From the NCBI GenBank assembly GCA_963698565.1, contig CAVORH010000003.1:130141-194140 (forward strand): a DNA stretch of 64,000 nucleotides, given 5' to 3'. Below the pieces are notes generated by a model. That model saw only the letters and a program-made list of their open reading frames with translations. It ran no database searches and was not told the DNA's origin. The position numbers and the translations under genes are program-made. Source of the DNA: Sva-07 sp963698565 (GTDB taxonomy: Bacteria > Actinomycetota > Acidimicrobiia > Acidimicrobiales > Ilumatobacteraceae). Shown piece by piece: positions 34,565 through 43,688 of this stretch (its first letter is position 1; every line of letters starts with the position of its first letter).

Positions 34565-36402
34565 CCGATCCAACGTTCGAAGAAACCGAGCAGCGCATCC
34601 GCGCTGCGATGAAGCGAATGGCGGACGGTCATCGCCCCGACACCGACGGGCGCTGGCCAGCGTCGCACCCCAACGGCCGCGCCCGCGCTGCGGGTTCGTC
34701 GTCGCGGAATCGGTGGTTCCTGGTGGCGGCGTCGCTCGTCGTGGTGATCGCCGGGATCGCAGCGGTTGCGGTTGTCCAGCTTGGCGACGACGAGCCGGCG
34801 ACCGACATTGCCCCGGCACCGACTGCGGTGGACGACCCCGATGGTGATCGGACGCCGACGACGCCGCTGCCCCAGCCGACGAGTCCGGTTCCCGACTCCG
34901 TGCCGGCGGAGGAACTCGGTGGCGTTCGATTCCCGGTCGACCCAGCGGACGAGAATTTCGAGTGGATCGTGCCGTGGGCTGATGGTTTCTTGGCGGGGTC
35001 GGCCGTCGAACCAACCGAGGGGGGTGGAACCTGGTCGATACAGGCCCGGTTCACGTCCGACGGTGAGCGCTGGGAACCCGTCGAGATGACGCTGCCGCCT
35101 GGGATGACCCGGTTCGGGAGGGTGACAGCGGTCGGCGAACGGTTCGCCACCGTCGACACGATCTACCCGGACCCCGACACGGAAGTGATCAGGATCGCTT
35201 CGACGACGGACTTGGTCAACTGGTCGACCCAGGACTTCGAGAGCCCTCTGCTTCCCACGACCGAAGAGGGAAGCTTCTTCGGCTCGTTCACGTCGATCGG
35301 CAGCTTCGCCGCCAACGACACGGGCTGGGTGTTCGAAGTCCGAGACATCTACGGCTCGGACGTTTCCGAGCTGGTTCGCTCCGACGCATCTGGCGATGGC
35401 TACCTGATCCGCTCCGACGACAACGGATTCGCCGTGACCCTCGGCGGCGTCGACGGCTCGCCGCCGACCACCTACGACTACACATGGACCGAGTTCGGCA
35501 TCACCCCTGATCAGGTCCCCTACCTGACCGGCGAGATCCCGGTGTCACGCACGTGGTCGGCCACCTGGGACGGCACGCCCACCATGTCGGAGACAGCCGT
35601 CCCGACCGGCCCGACGCTGGCCTCGCCAGAAGGATTCGTCCGCTGGAACGACAACACGTGGTTCTCGCCCGACGGCCTCACGTGGACTGCGAGCCCGTTG
35701 CCCGACCCGACCGGCACTGTGCAAAACGTGTTCCCCGTCGACGAAGGGTTCGTGGCATTCGTCGTCAATCAGGACGGAACGACCGACGTGTATCGGCTCG
35801 ACGAGCGCGGCGGCGAGGCGCGCCGCGTCAACATCGACGACGTGCCGGAGTCGCTCTCCACCGGGTTTGCCGGGCAGACCATCCCCGGCCTGCAATCGCC
35901 GCAGACGAGCGCCGCGTTGCTGGCTGTCGGGCCGAACGGTGGCGAACCGGCCCCGCTCATCATCGATCTCGATGGCTACCGATTCGTGGAACGAGCACAG
36001 AACATCTCGCTGATCGACCTCGCGACCGGCGACACCCTGTACACGTTCTCGCCCCTGTCCGGGCCACCCGCAGCCGACACCTGGTTGACGTTCGACAGTG
36101 ACGGTTTCACCGTGACCGATCCGGTCACCGAGGTGGAACTCCTGCAAATTCCGATCGAGACGTACCGGGCCGCGCAAGATGCTCGCCGTGAAGCGTTGGG
36201 TCCGATCGAATCTGGTCAGGAGACCGTCCGAGACTTCCGTCTCCTCGCGAGCCAAGACGGCGAACGGTTCCTCGTGGAACCTCTCCGCTCGAACACGCCG
36301 GTCGATGACGAGATGATCAGCCAGATCGCCGCAGCAACGAACGGCGACACCCTCCTCGTTCGCCTCGGCGACGAATGGATCCGCTACGAGCTGCCTTCGT
36401 GA
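34561..36402 (+). CDS. Membrane-anchored extracytoplasmic protein, likely sigma partner
   Basis: 613 residues: a ~50-residue cytoplasmic N-terminus (TDPTFEETEQRIRAAMKRMA), one membrane helix (WFLVAASLVVVIAGIAAVAV, about 52-71), a Pro/Thr-rich linker and a long beta-rich outer domain with repeated 'SDGERW'/'SPDGLTW' blades like a propeller. Genes in this arrangement after an ECF factor are often anti-sigma factors or sensors, though no zinc motif is present. Translationally coupled to the sigma gene. Ligand unknown. Confidence 0.7.
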   Translation: MTDPTFEETEQRIRAAMKRMADGHRPDTDGRWPASHPNGRARAAGSSSRNRWFLVAASLVVVIAGIAAVAVVQLGDDEPATDIAPAPTAVDDPDGDRTPTTPLPQPTSPVPDSVPAEELGGVRFPVDPADENFEWIVPWADGFLAGSAVEPTEGGGTWSIQARFTSDGERWEPVEMTLPPGMTRFGRVTAVGERFATVDTIYPDPDTEVIRIASTTDLVNWSTQDFESPLLPTTEEGSFFGSFTSIGSFAANDTGWVFEVRDIYGSDVSELVRSDASGDGYLIRSDDNGFAVTLGGVDGSPPTTYDYTWTEFGITPDQVPYLTGEIPVSRTWSATWDGTPTMSETAVPTGPTLASPEGFVRWNDNTWFSPDGLTWTASPLPDPTGTVQNVFPVDEGFVAFVVNQDGTTDVYRLDERGGEARRVNIDDVPESLSTGFAGQTIPGLQSPQTSAALLAVGPNGGEPAPLIIDLDGYRFVERAQNISLIDLATGDTLYTFSPLSGPPAADTWLTFDSDGFTVTDPVTEVELLQIPIETYRAAQDARREALGPIESGQETVRDFRLLASQDGERFLVEPLRSNTPVDDEMISQIAAATNGDTLLVRLGDEWIRYELPS

Positions 36403-36750
36403 AAACAGACACCCGCGTTCAGGCCCAGTCAACCTGCGGCCGCAAGTTCACCCGCAAGAAGGTGGTCAATGACCCGACCCCGTGCGAACAGCCCCCACGT
36501 CTCCGCGGTTACCGAGCACTGCACTTGGGCCGAAGTGTTGCGTCGCGCTTCCGCCGGAGGTCGTGATTGTGCGTGTCGAAGTGTGTGGTGCGCGCTCCGA
36601 TCAGCCACTTGAAGAACATCCTCCCGGTCGCGCCGACGGCTGTACTCGCGGCTACCTCTGCGTCAATCGGTTGCCGATTGGTCTCGTCGAGTCGTCGCAG
36701 CATCCGCGGGCATGGCCGACCACCATGGTCGGCCGATTAGCGTGCCGGTG
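36403..36750. other. Intergenic stretch, nothing recognised
   Basis: About 350 bases without a supported gene. It contains a small hairpin CACTTGGGCCGAAGTG (36522-36537). Confidence 0.4.
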
Positions 36751-37326
36751 ATGGACACCCTCGAAGCCCTCAGCCAAGCAAGCGAAGAGTTCGAAGCTCG
36801 TCTTCGCCAGGTGGGCGACGATCAGTGGGATCTGCCAACGCCGTGCACCGAGTGGACCGTGCGCGAGCTCACCAACCACATGCTGTTGGGGACTCGGATG
36901 AGCGTGCAGCTCCTGGCGGGAGCGTCACAACAGGAGGTAATCGCTGGGCTTGGTGATGACTTGATGGCCGGCAATCAGGATCCGATCGGCGACTTTGTCG
37001 ACCTCGCTACCCAGATGCAAGAAGGTTTCGCCGCGCCGAACGGTCTCGAGGGCACAGTCGACCACCCGATGGGTGAGATACCACGCACGATGTTCGTCGG
37101 CTTTCGCATCATGGACAACGGCACGCATGCCTGGGATCTCGCCCGCGCCATCGGTGCCGATGACAAGCTCGATGCTGACTTGGTGAGCCAGATGTGGGAC
37201 AACATCCAGCCCATGGCTGCGAGCCTGGGCGAGTTGGGCATGTTCGGGGAGAGCTCATCGGGACATGTCGCCGATGACGCGCCGTTGCAAACCCGCTTCC
37301 TTGACCTGTTGGGCCGTCGGCCATAA
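36751..37326 (+). CDS. TIGR03086-type / mycothiol-dependent maleylpyruvate isomerase-fold protein
   Basis: About 191 residues with the DinB-like four-helix fold: TPCTEWTVRELTNHMLLGTR at the N-terminal metal site, then NGTHAWDLARAIGAD, with His residues placed to bind metal together. Members use or neutralise mycothiol or act on unknown small molecules. The ATG at 36751 (MDTLEALSQASEEFEARL) fits the family; an ATG at 36712 adds 13 residues. Stands alone in the element. Confidence 0.75.
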   Translation: MDTLEALSQASEEFEARLRQVGDDQWDLPTPCTEWTVRELTNHMLLGTRMSVQLLAGASQQEVIAGLGDDLMAGNQDPIGDFVDLATQMQEGFAAPNGLEGTVDHPMGEIPRTMFVGFRIMDNGTHAWDLARAIGADDKLDADLVSQMWDNIQPMAASLGELGMFGESSSGHVADDAPLQTRFLDLLGRRP

Positions 37327-37658
37327 CGGGCACCTGCTCGCCAGCGCCGGGAGGCGCACCGCGGCTCGGTGAGGACAGGATCGCGCCATGCCACCCCCGA
37401 GATGAGCATCGAGCTCGATCGTCACCGTCGTTGGCTCGTCGCCGCGAGTATCGGGCACTCGATATGGGCCGAAATATGCAGCTGATGCGCCAGCGCGAAG
37501 CGGACTACGGTGTGCCGACATCGCGACCGGAACCGTGATTGTGTTTTCGCGTGTTGGCCGATGAGATGGGGATCGCTGGGGAGGGCAGAGTCTCTGCCAG
37601 GCCTGGATTTCTGGCTGATCGCCATAGGGTCCGAATCGAATGGTTGAGCGTCGGGAAA
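37327..37658. other. Intergenic stretch, nothing recognised
   Basis: About 330 bases. There is a short hairpin with the same GGGCCG loop as at 36522 (37462-37477) and a perfect inverted repeat GGCAGAG-T-CTCTGCC, but no gene I can support. Confidence 0.4.
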
Positions 37659-38864
37659 TCAGGTTGCGCCGATGACGACAAGGTCGTGCCACCACAGGCG
37701 CCGACCGAACTCGAGGCTCGCACCGCTGATCGTGCCGAGCGTCGAGCGACCGTCGATCTGCTCGAACACCCGCTTCTCGCTTGCGCTCACGAACATGACG
37801 AGGTCGCGATCGACGTGCGCTTGGTTGATCAGGACCGCTGCGACGTTCGCCGGCAGCCGCTCCTCCACGGCGATGACCGTGTCCGGACGGATCGGAACGA
37901 AGGACCTCCAGTCGCCCCAGTCGAGTGGCGCGAGCGGTGAGTCGTCTCGGTACACGATGGCGTTGTGGCGCTGCATGGTGCCGCGGAAGAGCTCGACCGC
38001 GGCGAACTGGTCTGCCGGTGCCATGGCCGCGATTCGGTGACCGTGCGGGGTCTCGGCCAGGGCCCCGCAGTACGGGAGGTAGGGCGCCTGGTGAACCCAT
38101 CGCCCAAACTGCAACCCGGCTGCATCCACGAAATCGAGCAGCTCGGGCACCGTGTACGAGCGATCACGTGGGTTCAACAATGCGTCGGCGAGGGCATCGT
38201 CGTCCCGGAAGTCAGGAGTGTCACGCAGTGCATGGCTGAGCGGGTGACCGGTCGGCAGTTCGCGCAGCGTGGCGACGAGGTCGGCGATCTCTCCGGGTGT
38301 CGGCGTGACCCCGAGCTGCCGGCAGTACTGCTGGATGAGGTGGACGCCGTAGCGACCGTACGTGGCGTACACCATGAGCCGAAGCGCTCCAGCCGGCGCG
38401 AGGACCTCCCGAAGTGCGCGTAAGCCCGTTCCCGGATCGGCGAGGTGGTGCAGCACTCCCGTGCAGACGACGTGGTCGAAGCTGCGACCGAGCGATGCGA
38501 CCTCCTCGATGGGGAGCTCGTGCAGTTCGAGATTGGTCAGGTCGTGGCGCTCGACCAGGCGTCGGGTTGCCTGGAGACTCGCCGGGCTGACGTCGATGCC
38601 GGTGACGTGCGCGCGGGGATAGCGGGCCGCATAGCGAGCCGCCTGCGAGGTACCGCACCCGGCGACGAGGATCTCGTGGTCGTCGCGATACGCGCTGGTC
38701 GGCCACATCCGAGCGTGCTCGACGCGCCGGTGAACGCCGTCGCTCCATGTCGCGATCTCGGCATCGAGGTCGCCGACTGGCGGCGGGTAGGGATGGCGCT
38801 CGTAGAACTCGGCGATCTCGTCGCCGGCGTACATTCCCGTCCCGCCGGCGTCCGCTGCGCTCAC
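37659..38864 (-). CDS. SAM-dependent class I methyltransferase
   Basis: 401 residues. An N-terminal arm (EIAEFYERHPYPPPVGDLDA) is followed by motif I EILVAGCGTSQAARYA (about residue 64), HVTGIDVSPASLQATRRLV, and CTGVLHHLADPGTGLRALRE. The C-terminal ~200 residues form an extra domain (substrate or partner binding). The YPPP segment recurs in methyltransferases acting on sugars or peptides, but the substrate is unknown. The GTG start overlaps the sulfatase stop by four bases, so the two act together, perhaps on one sulfated compound (inference). Confidence 0.78.
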   Translation of the reverse strand: MSAADAGGTGMYAGDEIAEFYERHPYPPPVGDLDAEIATWSDGVHRRVEHARMWPTSAYRDDHEILVAGCGTSQAARYAARYPRAHVTGIDVSPASLQATRRLVERHDLTNLELHELPIEEVASLGRSFDHVVCTGVLHHLADPGTGLRALREVLAPAGALRLMVYATYGRYGVHLIQQYCRQLGVTPTPGEIADLVATLRELPTGHPLSHALRDTPDFRDDDALADALLNPRDRSYTVPELLDFVDAAGLQFGRWVHQAPYLPYCGALAETPHGHRIAAMAPADQFAAVELFRGTMQRHNAIVYRDDSPLAPLDWGDWRSFVPIRPDTVIAVEERLPANVAAVLINQAHVDRDLVMFVSASEKRVFEQIDGRSTLGTISGASLEFGRRLWWHDLVVIGAT

Positions 38865-40351
38865 GAACTGGTGATGCCCGCTTCCAGCTTCGCGAGGACC
38901 TTGTCGATGCTGAAACTGGCCGGCTCCTGGCGAGGTGGGAACTCGATGAGTGTCTGGAGGTGTTCGGCGACAAAGGCCTGCGCCGGCACGAAGAGGAAAG
39001 CGTGGTCGAGTATCCAGTCGTAGTACGTGTTCGAGGTGATGTCGGCTCGTTCGAACGGGTCGGTGCGAAGGTTGAACAGCTTCGGCATTCGGAGTTCGAC
39101 CATCGGCTCCATCCAGATCCGCATCGTTCCCTGGGCACGTTGCTCCAGGAACACGAACTTGAAGTTCTGGTACCGGATCGCAGCAATGTCGCCATCATCG
39201 GTCACATAGAAGAAGTAGAACCGTGGACTCTCGTCGACCTCGCCGGTCAGGTAGTCCAACTGGTTGAAGCCGTCGAGGTGCACCTTGTAGGAGTGCCCGT
39301 CGAGTTCGTGACCGACCTTGAGCTTCTCGGCGATCTCAGGCTCGCCCGCCGCGGCGAGGAACGTGGTGAACCAGTCGGCGTGACTGATCATGCCGTTGAG
39401 CACTTGACCCGCTTCGATGTGACCGGGCCAGCGAACCATGGCCGGCACGCGGTAGGCCCCCTCCCACATCGAGTTCTTCTCGCTCCGGAACGGCGTCATG
39501 CCACCGTCGGGCCAGCTGTTCATGTGCACGCCGTTGTCGGTGCTGTACACGACGATCGTGTCCTCGGCGATCCCGAGTTCGTCGAGTTGGTCGAGCATCT
39601 CGCCGATCCGACGGTCGTGCTCGATCATCCCGTCGTGGTACTCCGATTGCCAGACGCCGGCCTGGCCCAGCTTGTCGGGCGCCACGTGGGTGCGGAAGTG
39701 CATCCCGGTCGTGTTGAACCACACGAAGAACGGAGTGTCGGCGTCGACGGAGTCCTTGATGAAGCGCTGCGCCTCCGGGAGGATCTCGTCGTCGATCGTC
39801 TCCATCCGCTTCTTGGTGAGCGGACCGGTGTCCTCGATGCGACCGTCGGCCCAACTGTGGATGACGCCTCGAGGCCCGAACCGTTCGCTGAAGTGCGGGA
39901 AGTCCCGCTCGTTCGGGTAGTCCCGGAGCTCCGGCTCCTCCTCGGCGTTGAGGTGGTACAGGTTGCCGAAGAACTCGTCGAAGCCGTGATTGGTCGGCAG
40001 GAACTCGTCGCGGTCACCGAGATGGTTCTTGCCGAACTGTCCGGTGGCGTACCCCTGCTCTTTGAGCGCCCGAGCAACCGTCGGGTCCTCGCTGCGCATG
40101 CCGATGTCGGCACCAGGCATGCCGACCTTGGTGAGGCCGGTACGGGTCGGGTTCTGGCCACACACGAACGCCGCCCGCCCTGCGGTGCAGGACTGCTCGC
40201 CGTAGTAGTCGGTGAACCGGATGCCCTCGTCGGCGATGCGATCGATGTTCGGGGTCCGGTATCCCATCAGGCCGTCGGAGTAGGCGCTGACGTTGGTGAT
40301 CCCGATGTCGTCGCCCCAGAGGACGAGGATGTTCGGCTTCCCGTTCGGCAT
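38861..40351 (-). CDS. Arylsulfatase-type sulfatase
   Basis: 496 residues of the formylglycine sulfatase family. Metal ligands in LVLWGDDIG; Cys55 in SCTAGRAAF is the C-x-[AP]-x-R residue modified to formylglycine; a second signature YATGQFGKNHLGD follows, and VYSTDNGVHMNSW supplies C-terminal metal ligands. There is no signal peptide, so it is cytoplasmic unless exported with a partner. A formylglycine-generating enzyme is not in the window. AGGAG upstream of the ATG. Co-translated with the methyltransferase. Confidence 0.9.
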   Translation of the reverse strand: MPNGKPNILVLWGDDIGITNVSAYSDGLMGYRTPNIDRIADEGIRFTDYYGEQSCTAGRAAFVCGQNPTRTGLTKVGMPGADIGMRSEDPTVARALKEQGYATGQFGKNHLGDRDEFLPTNHGFDEFFGNLYHLNAEEEPELRDYPNERDFPHFSERFGPRGVIHSWADGRIEDTGPLTKKRMETIDDEILPEAQRFIKDSVDADTPFFVWFNTTGMHFRTHVAPDKLGQAGVWQSEYHDGMIEHDRRIGEMLDQLDELGIAEDTIVVYSTDNGVHMNSWPDGGMTPFRSEKNSMWEGAYRVPAMVRWPGHIEAGQVLNGMISHADWFTTFLAAAGEPEIAEKLKVGHELDGHSYKVHLDGFNQLDYLTGEVDESPRFYFFYVTDDGDIAAIRYQNFKFVFLEQRAQGTMRIWMEPMVELRMPKLFNLRTDPFERADITSNTYYDWILDHAFLFVPAQAFVAEHLQTLIEFPPRQEPASFSIDKVLAKLEAGITSS

Positions 40352-40414
40352 GGTCGGTTGCTCCTTGTGTGGTGGTCTGCGGCGTGACCGTAGAGCCCCG
40401 GGACGAGTGCGCCC

Positions 40415-41122
40415 TCACCCGGGAGGGGTGAACGCACCTTGCTGGAGTGCATCGCGCCGGATCAGCAGGACGGCGCTCACGACGGCGACCCAGATCGGGA
40501 ACACCCAGGTCAGCGCCTCGTTCGGAACCGGCATCAGCAGCAGCGTCACGCCGACGACGTAGCCGATGAGGACGAGCCAGCGAGGAAACACCTCGGAGAG
40601 GCGGCCGACGGTGGTGGTGGCGATCATGAAGACGGCTTCGAGCCTGGTCGCAACGATCGACGTCATCGTGATGCCGCCGGCCTGGGTCATCGCTGTGGTT
40701 CCCGCATCGGGCACCATGTCGAATGCCTGGCCGGCGACTGCCGGTGCGGCGAAGAAGACGCCGGCGACGAGCCACGCGCCGGTCAGGAGCAGCGCCGAGC
40801 CGAAGAACACGGTTCCGAACAGCCGGTTCTCCCGCTCGCCGACGCGGCGGCGGATGACGGCGACGAACCAGATGAACATGATCGACGAGATGGTGAGCAG
40901 GTTGACGGCCAGGATCATCGCCCGCTGGTTGCCGTCGTCGAGATACCAGTCGGCCACGACCTGATCGCCCTCCGAGGGATCGGGTGCGCGCAGCAACAAT
41001 CCGGTTGCGACGAGTGCCAGGATGCTGTGGAGGAGACCAGCAATGGCTGCGGCCTCGATCGACCGCAGCGCTCGCGGGATGGGGCGGCCCCGCGGACTTC
41101 CGGAGACCTGCTCGTCGTCCAT
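40415..41122 (-). CDS. DUF4386-like membrane protein
   Basis: About 235 residues with six membrane helices (AAAIAGLLHSILALVATGLL; AMILAVNLLTISSIMFIWFV; LFGTVFFGSALLLTGAWLVA; FPRWLVLIGYVVGVTLLL and others). The spacing and the FPRWL segment resemble DUF4386 proteins of unknown role. The ATG at 41122 lies 32 bases from the island motif copy at 41155-41174; longer in-frame starts cross that motif and are less likely. Confidence 0.65.
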   Translation of the reverse strand: MDDEQVSGSPRGRPIPRALRSIEAAAIAGLLHSILALVATGLLLRAPDPSEGDQVVADWYLDDGNQRAMILAVNLLTISSIMFIWFVAVIRRRVGERENRLFGTVFFGSALLLTGAWLVAGVFFAAPAVAGQAFDMVPDAGTTAMTQAGGITMTSIVATRLEAVFMIATTTVGRLSEVFPRWLVLIGYVVGVTLLLMPVPNEALTWVFPIWVAVVSAVLLIRRDALQQGAFTPPG

Positions 41123-41154
41123 GACACAGGATCCCACATACTGTCGCGTCGTCC

Positions 41155-41174
41155 TTCCCCCGTGTCGGGTGAGG
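41155..41174 (-). promoter_or_regulatory. Island motif copy 1 (CCTCACCCG-N3-CGGGGGA)
   Basis: In the region between two divergent genes. On the - strand it reads CCTCACCCG-ACA-CGGGGGA and is followed by A. The halves TCACCCG and CGGGGGA are a near inverted repeat (CGGGTGA expected), as for a dimeric regulator site. Confidence 0.5.
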
Positions 41175-41263
41175 AATCCGCCTCGATGACGTGATGTGAT
41201 GGATGGCTCCGAGCGACGCAACCGACATCGCAGAGCATCCGCGAGCGTTGCACACCCAACCAC

Positions 41264-41848
41264 ATGCCTGACTCGACGACACCAACATCGTTGCCCGCTG
41301 GAGTTGATGGTTCGCGTCCACGCACGGGCGGCCCGTTGGCGCTCACCGCGGTCACTCTGGGTCTCATCATCTGGCCGCTCGCGTTCAATTTCGGCGCCTA
41401 CGGCGAGGTGCTCTACGGCGACGTCTTCAGCATCGTCGTTGCCTCGACGATTCTCTTCGTCATCACGCTGGTGAACCCCGTGTACCCATCGCCGTGGATC
41501 TGGTTCGTTCGCCTCGCGCTCGCTGCTCCGATGGCGTGGCTACTGACTGCCGCATGGGTGGAGGGGTCGACCTCGGCCGCGCTCGACCGACCCGGCTTCG
41601 CCGCGTGGATGGTGTTGATCGTGCTCGTTTCCGTTCCGATCACCGTGCGACTCCTCGTCGACATGTTCATGCCCGAACTGACGGGCACGGCGGGTCACAA
41701 GGTCCTGTGGTCGATCGTCGCGCTCGTCGCGATCGTGGGGGCGATCGGATTCGTCGTCGGGCGTGAGAACCCACGCTTCATGACCTGTGCCGACTTCGCG
41801 ATCGCCGGATCCGCAGAACCGGAGAACTGCGCCGCCGGCCCGTCGTGA
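41264..41848 (+). CDS. Four-helix membrane protein, function unknown
   Basis: 194 residues: a polar N-terminus, then helices ALTAVTLGLIIWPLAFNFGA, FSIVVASTILFVITLVNPVY, FVRLALAAPMAWLLTAAWVE, AAWMVLIVLVSVPITVRLLV and a last one before GRENPRFMTCADF. The C-terminal part has two Cys outside the membrane core. Family not recognised. It is divergent from the DUF4386-like gene with the motif copy at 41155 between them, and upstream of the channel gene. Confidence 0.6.
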   Translation: MPDSTTPTSLPAGVDGSRPRTGGPLALTAVTLGLIIWPLAFNFGAYGEVLYGDVFSIVVASTILFVITLVNPVYPSPWIWFVRLALAAPMAWLLTAAWVEGSTSAALDRPGFAAWMVLIVLVSVPITVRLLVDMFMPELTGTAGHKVLWSIVALVAIVGAIGFVVGRENPRFMTCADFAIAGSAEPENCAAGPS

Positions 41849-41870
41849 CCAAGCAGGCTGAACGGCGATG

Positions 41871-41889
41871 CCTCACCCGCGTCGGGGGA
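41871..41889 (+). promoter_or_regulatory. Island motif copy 2
   Basis: CCTCACCCG-CGT-CGGGGGA, all 16 fixed bases as in copies 1 and 3. It ends 35 bases before the MscS ATG at 41925. Confidence 0.5.
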
Positions 41890-41924
41890 TGCACGCCGCC
41901 CGGTCCGACCGCTTGGCTGGAGTG

Positions 41925-42881
41925 ATGGTGTTGTCTCCGGTCGGGTTCTGGGTTGCCGTGATCGGCGGTGTCCCGCGGCAGCCGGATCCCGAACCGCCGA
42001 GCGGCTCCCAGGACGGAGACATCGTCTCGGGCGTCGGCAACGAGATCAAGGTCACCCTCGATCGCTGGACGACCGGTCAGCTCGGCATCGCCGATCTCGT
42101 GGCGGCCTCCATCGTGATGGTGGCGGGATTCGCCCTGGCGTGGCTTGCCAAGCGGCTGATCCGGCGCGCAGCCAGCAATCTCACCGGTGCTGCGCTGGCT
42201 TCGGTCGCAACGATGGCGCAGCTCGCCGCCGGCTCGATCGTGCTGCTCGCCGGCGTGTTCGCGCTCGAGATCCTCGGCTTCAGCCTCGGCCCGGTCCTGA
42301 TCCTGATCCTCATCGCCGTGGTTGCACTGCTGCTCCTGCGTCCGATGATCACGAACCTGAGCAGTGGGCTGTTGCTCCAGGTGCGTGGGGCGCTCGACGT
42401 CGGCGACCTGGTGTCGACCACCGGAGACATCGTCGGCGTGGTGCAGGAGATCACCACGAGAACCATCACCATCGACACGTCCGACGGTCGTCGAGTGCAT
42501 GTTCCGAACTCCGACGTGCTGAACGACGCGATCGTGAACTACACCGTCCGAGGACGCCGACGATCATCGTTCGACGTGATGCTTCCGTGGGACTCCGACC
42601 TCGATCTCGCGATGTCGACGATGCGCCTCGCACTGTCGCAGGTGGAGGAGATCGAGTCGGATCCGCAGCCGGAGGTGCAGGTGGCCGCTGCGATCGGCAG
42701 GCTGGTGGTCATCAGATCGCTGGTCTGGCACGCAACCGAGCAGAGCGCTGAACGGGCCGCAATCGACGCCGGGCTCCGAGCGGCGATCGGCAGCCTCGGC
42801 TCGGCAGGGTTCGCGCTCGACGGGCCGACACCGCTCGAGCTGATGTCCGACATCCGACATGACGTGACGGGGTCGGCTTGA
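41925..42881 (+). CDS. MscS-family mechanosensitive channel
   Basis: About 318 residues. Helices IADLVAASIVMVAGFALAWL, MAQLAAGSIVLLAGVFALEI and pore-like VLILILIAVVALLLLRPMIT, followed by the MscS beta-domain (ALDVGDLVSTTGDIVGVVQE, VHVPNSDVLNDAIVNYTV). Opens on membrane tension to release solutes in osmotic downshock. The ATG at 41925 leaves the island motif upstream; an ATG at 41868 would put that motif inside the gene and adds a polar 19-residue tail. Confidence 0.83.
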   Translation: MVLSPVGFWVAVIGGVPRQPDPEPPSGSQDGDIVSGVGNEIKVTLDRWTTGQLGIADLVAASIVMVAGFALAWLAKRLIRRAASNLTGAALASVATMAQLAAGSIVLLAGVFALEILGFSLGPVLILILIAVVALLLLRPMITNLSSGLLLQVRGALDVGDLVSTTGDIVGVVQEITTRTITIDTSDGRRVHVPNSDVLNDAIVNYTVRGRRRSSFDVMLPWDSDLDLAMSTMRLALSQVEEIESDPQPEVQVAAAIGRLVVIRSLVWHATEQSAERAAIDAGLRAAIGSLGSAGFALDGPTPLELMSDIRHDVTGSA

Positions 42882-43113
42882 CCCACGTGGCAGAACTCAA
42901 CGACGCCAGCAACCTGGGCTCACCTCCCGTGGCAACAGGAGGCGGTGGTGTTCGCTTCGGTTGGCTGGATATCGCCGTCTTCAGTGACTGGTCGGCGGCG
43001 GTGAGCGAGGACGTGGCGTCGGGCTTGATCGAACCCCCGTCGACCACGTTCGAACCGGATCCTGGAACTCGATCAGGATTCTTGTACGAGCGGATTCGCC
43101 CCGAGTCAGCTGT

Positions 43114-43590
43114 TCAGAGCAGCTCCACGTGATTGGCGAGGTCGCGTATCGCGAGCGAGAACTCGGTTCGGCGCTGGATGAACGCATCGGCCGATCGGCG
43201 AGCGGAGCCGTCAGGGTCGGCGCGCACGTCGCGTTCGTCGCGAAGCGCATCACTGACCGAAAGCGCCGACACCGCTACGGAGCGGCTGACACGTCCGTCC
43301 ATCGCTGTCGGAGCAAGGCAGGTGACCTGCGTGATCTGCGAGGACAAGACATCGACTCTGCCGGTCAAGGACTGCAGGTCGTCGGCGTCGAGTTCGGCGG
43401 TTCCATCGATCCTCTCGAGGTCGAGAGCCAATCGTCGGGCGTCGACCAGCGCGTTTCGTGCCGTTTGGAGATACCGGTCCTTCTCGGCGATCGAGGACCC
43501 GGCAGGTGGACCGCCGTGCCGCATGAAGAAGCCAGTCATCAGGCCGACCACAACAGCGGTGACGAGTGCGACCACGACGACAGTCGTCAT
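43114..43590 (-). CDS. Single-span membrane protein with coiled-coil-like domain
   Basis: About 158 residues: TTVVVVALVTAVVVGLMTGF membrane helix, then a helical, charged domain (DRYLQTARNALVDARRLALD; LDADDLQSLTGRVDVLSSQI) that may form a coiled coil. The ATG at 43590 begins right before the helix; 43623 adds 11 residues. No family recognised. It lies next to the response regulator gene, with a motif copy between. Confidence 0.5.
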   Translation of the reverse strand: MTTVVVVALVTAVVVGLMTGFFMRHGGPPAGSSIAEKDRYLQTARNALVDARRLALDLERIDGTAELDADDLQSLTGRVDVLSSQITQVTCLAPTAMDGRVSRSVAVSALSVSDALRDERDVRADPDGSARRSADAFIQRRTEFSLAIRDLANHVELL

Positions 43591-43661
43591 GTCGATCGGC
43601 CCAGCCCGCGCTGCTCGAAGCATCTCATCTCATCCATCGTCCCCGGAGGCTTGCCGGACGG

Positions 43662-43680
43662 CCTCACCCGAGTCGGGGGA
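43662..43680 (+). promoter_or_regulatory. Island motif copy 3
   Basis: CCTCACCCG-AGT-CGGGGGA. Located between the start of the coiled-coil membrane gene and the end of the response regulator gene, nine bases from the latter. Confidence 0.5.
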
Positions 43681-43688
43681 CCCAGAAG

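Noticed and set aside
40415..40432. TCACCC-GGGA-GGGGTGA as another copy of the island motif
   Set aside because: It overlaps the stop of the DUF4386-like gene and fits a terminator-like hairpin better; spacing differs from the conserved copies.
42878..43132. 84-codon + frame after the MscS gene
   Set aside because: TTG start, no ribosome site, no hydrophobic or family pattern; probably chance.
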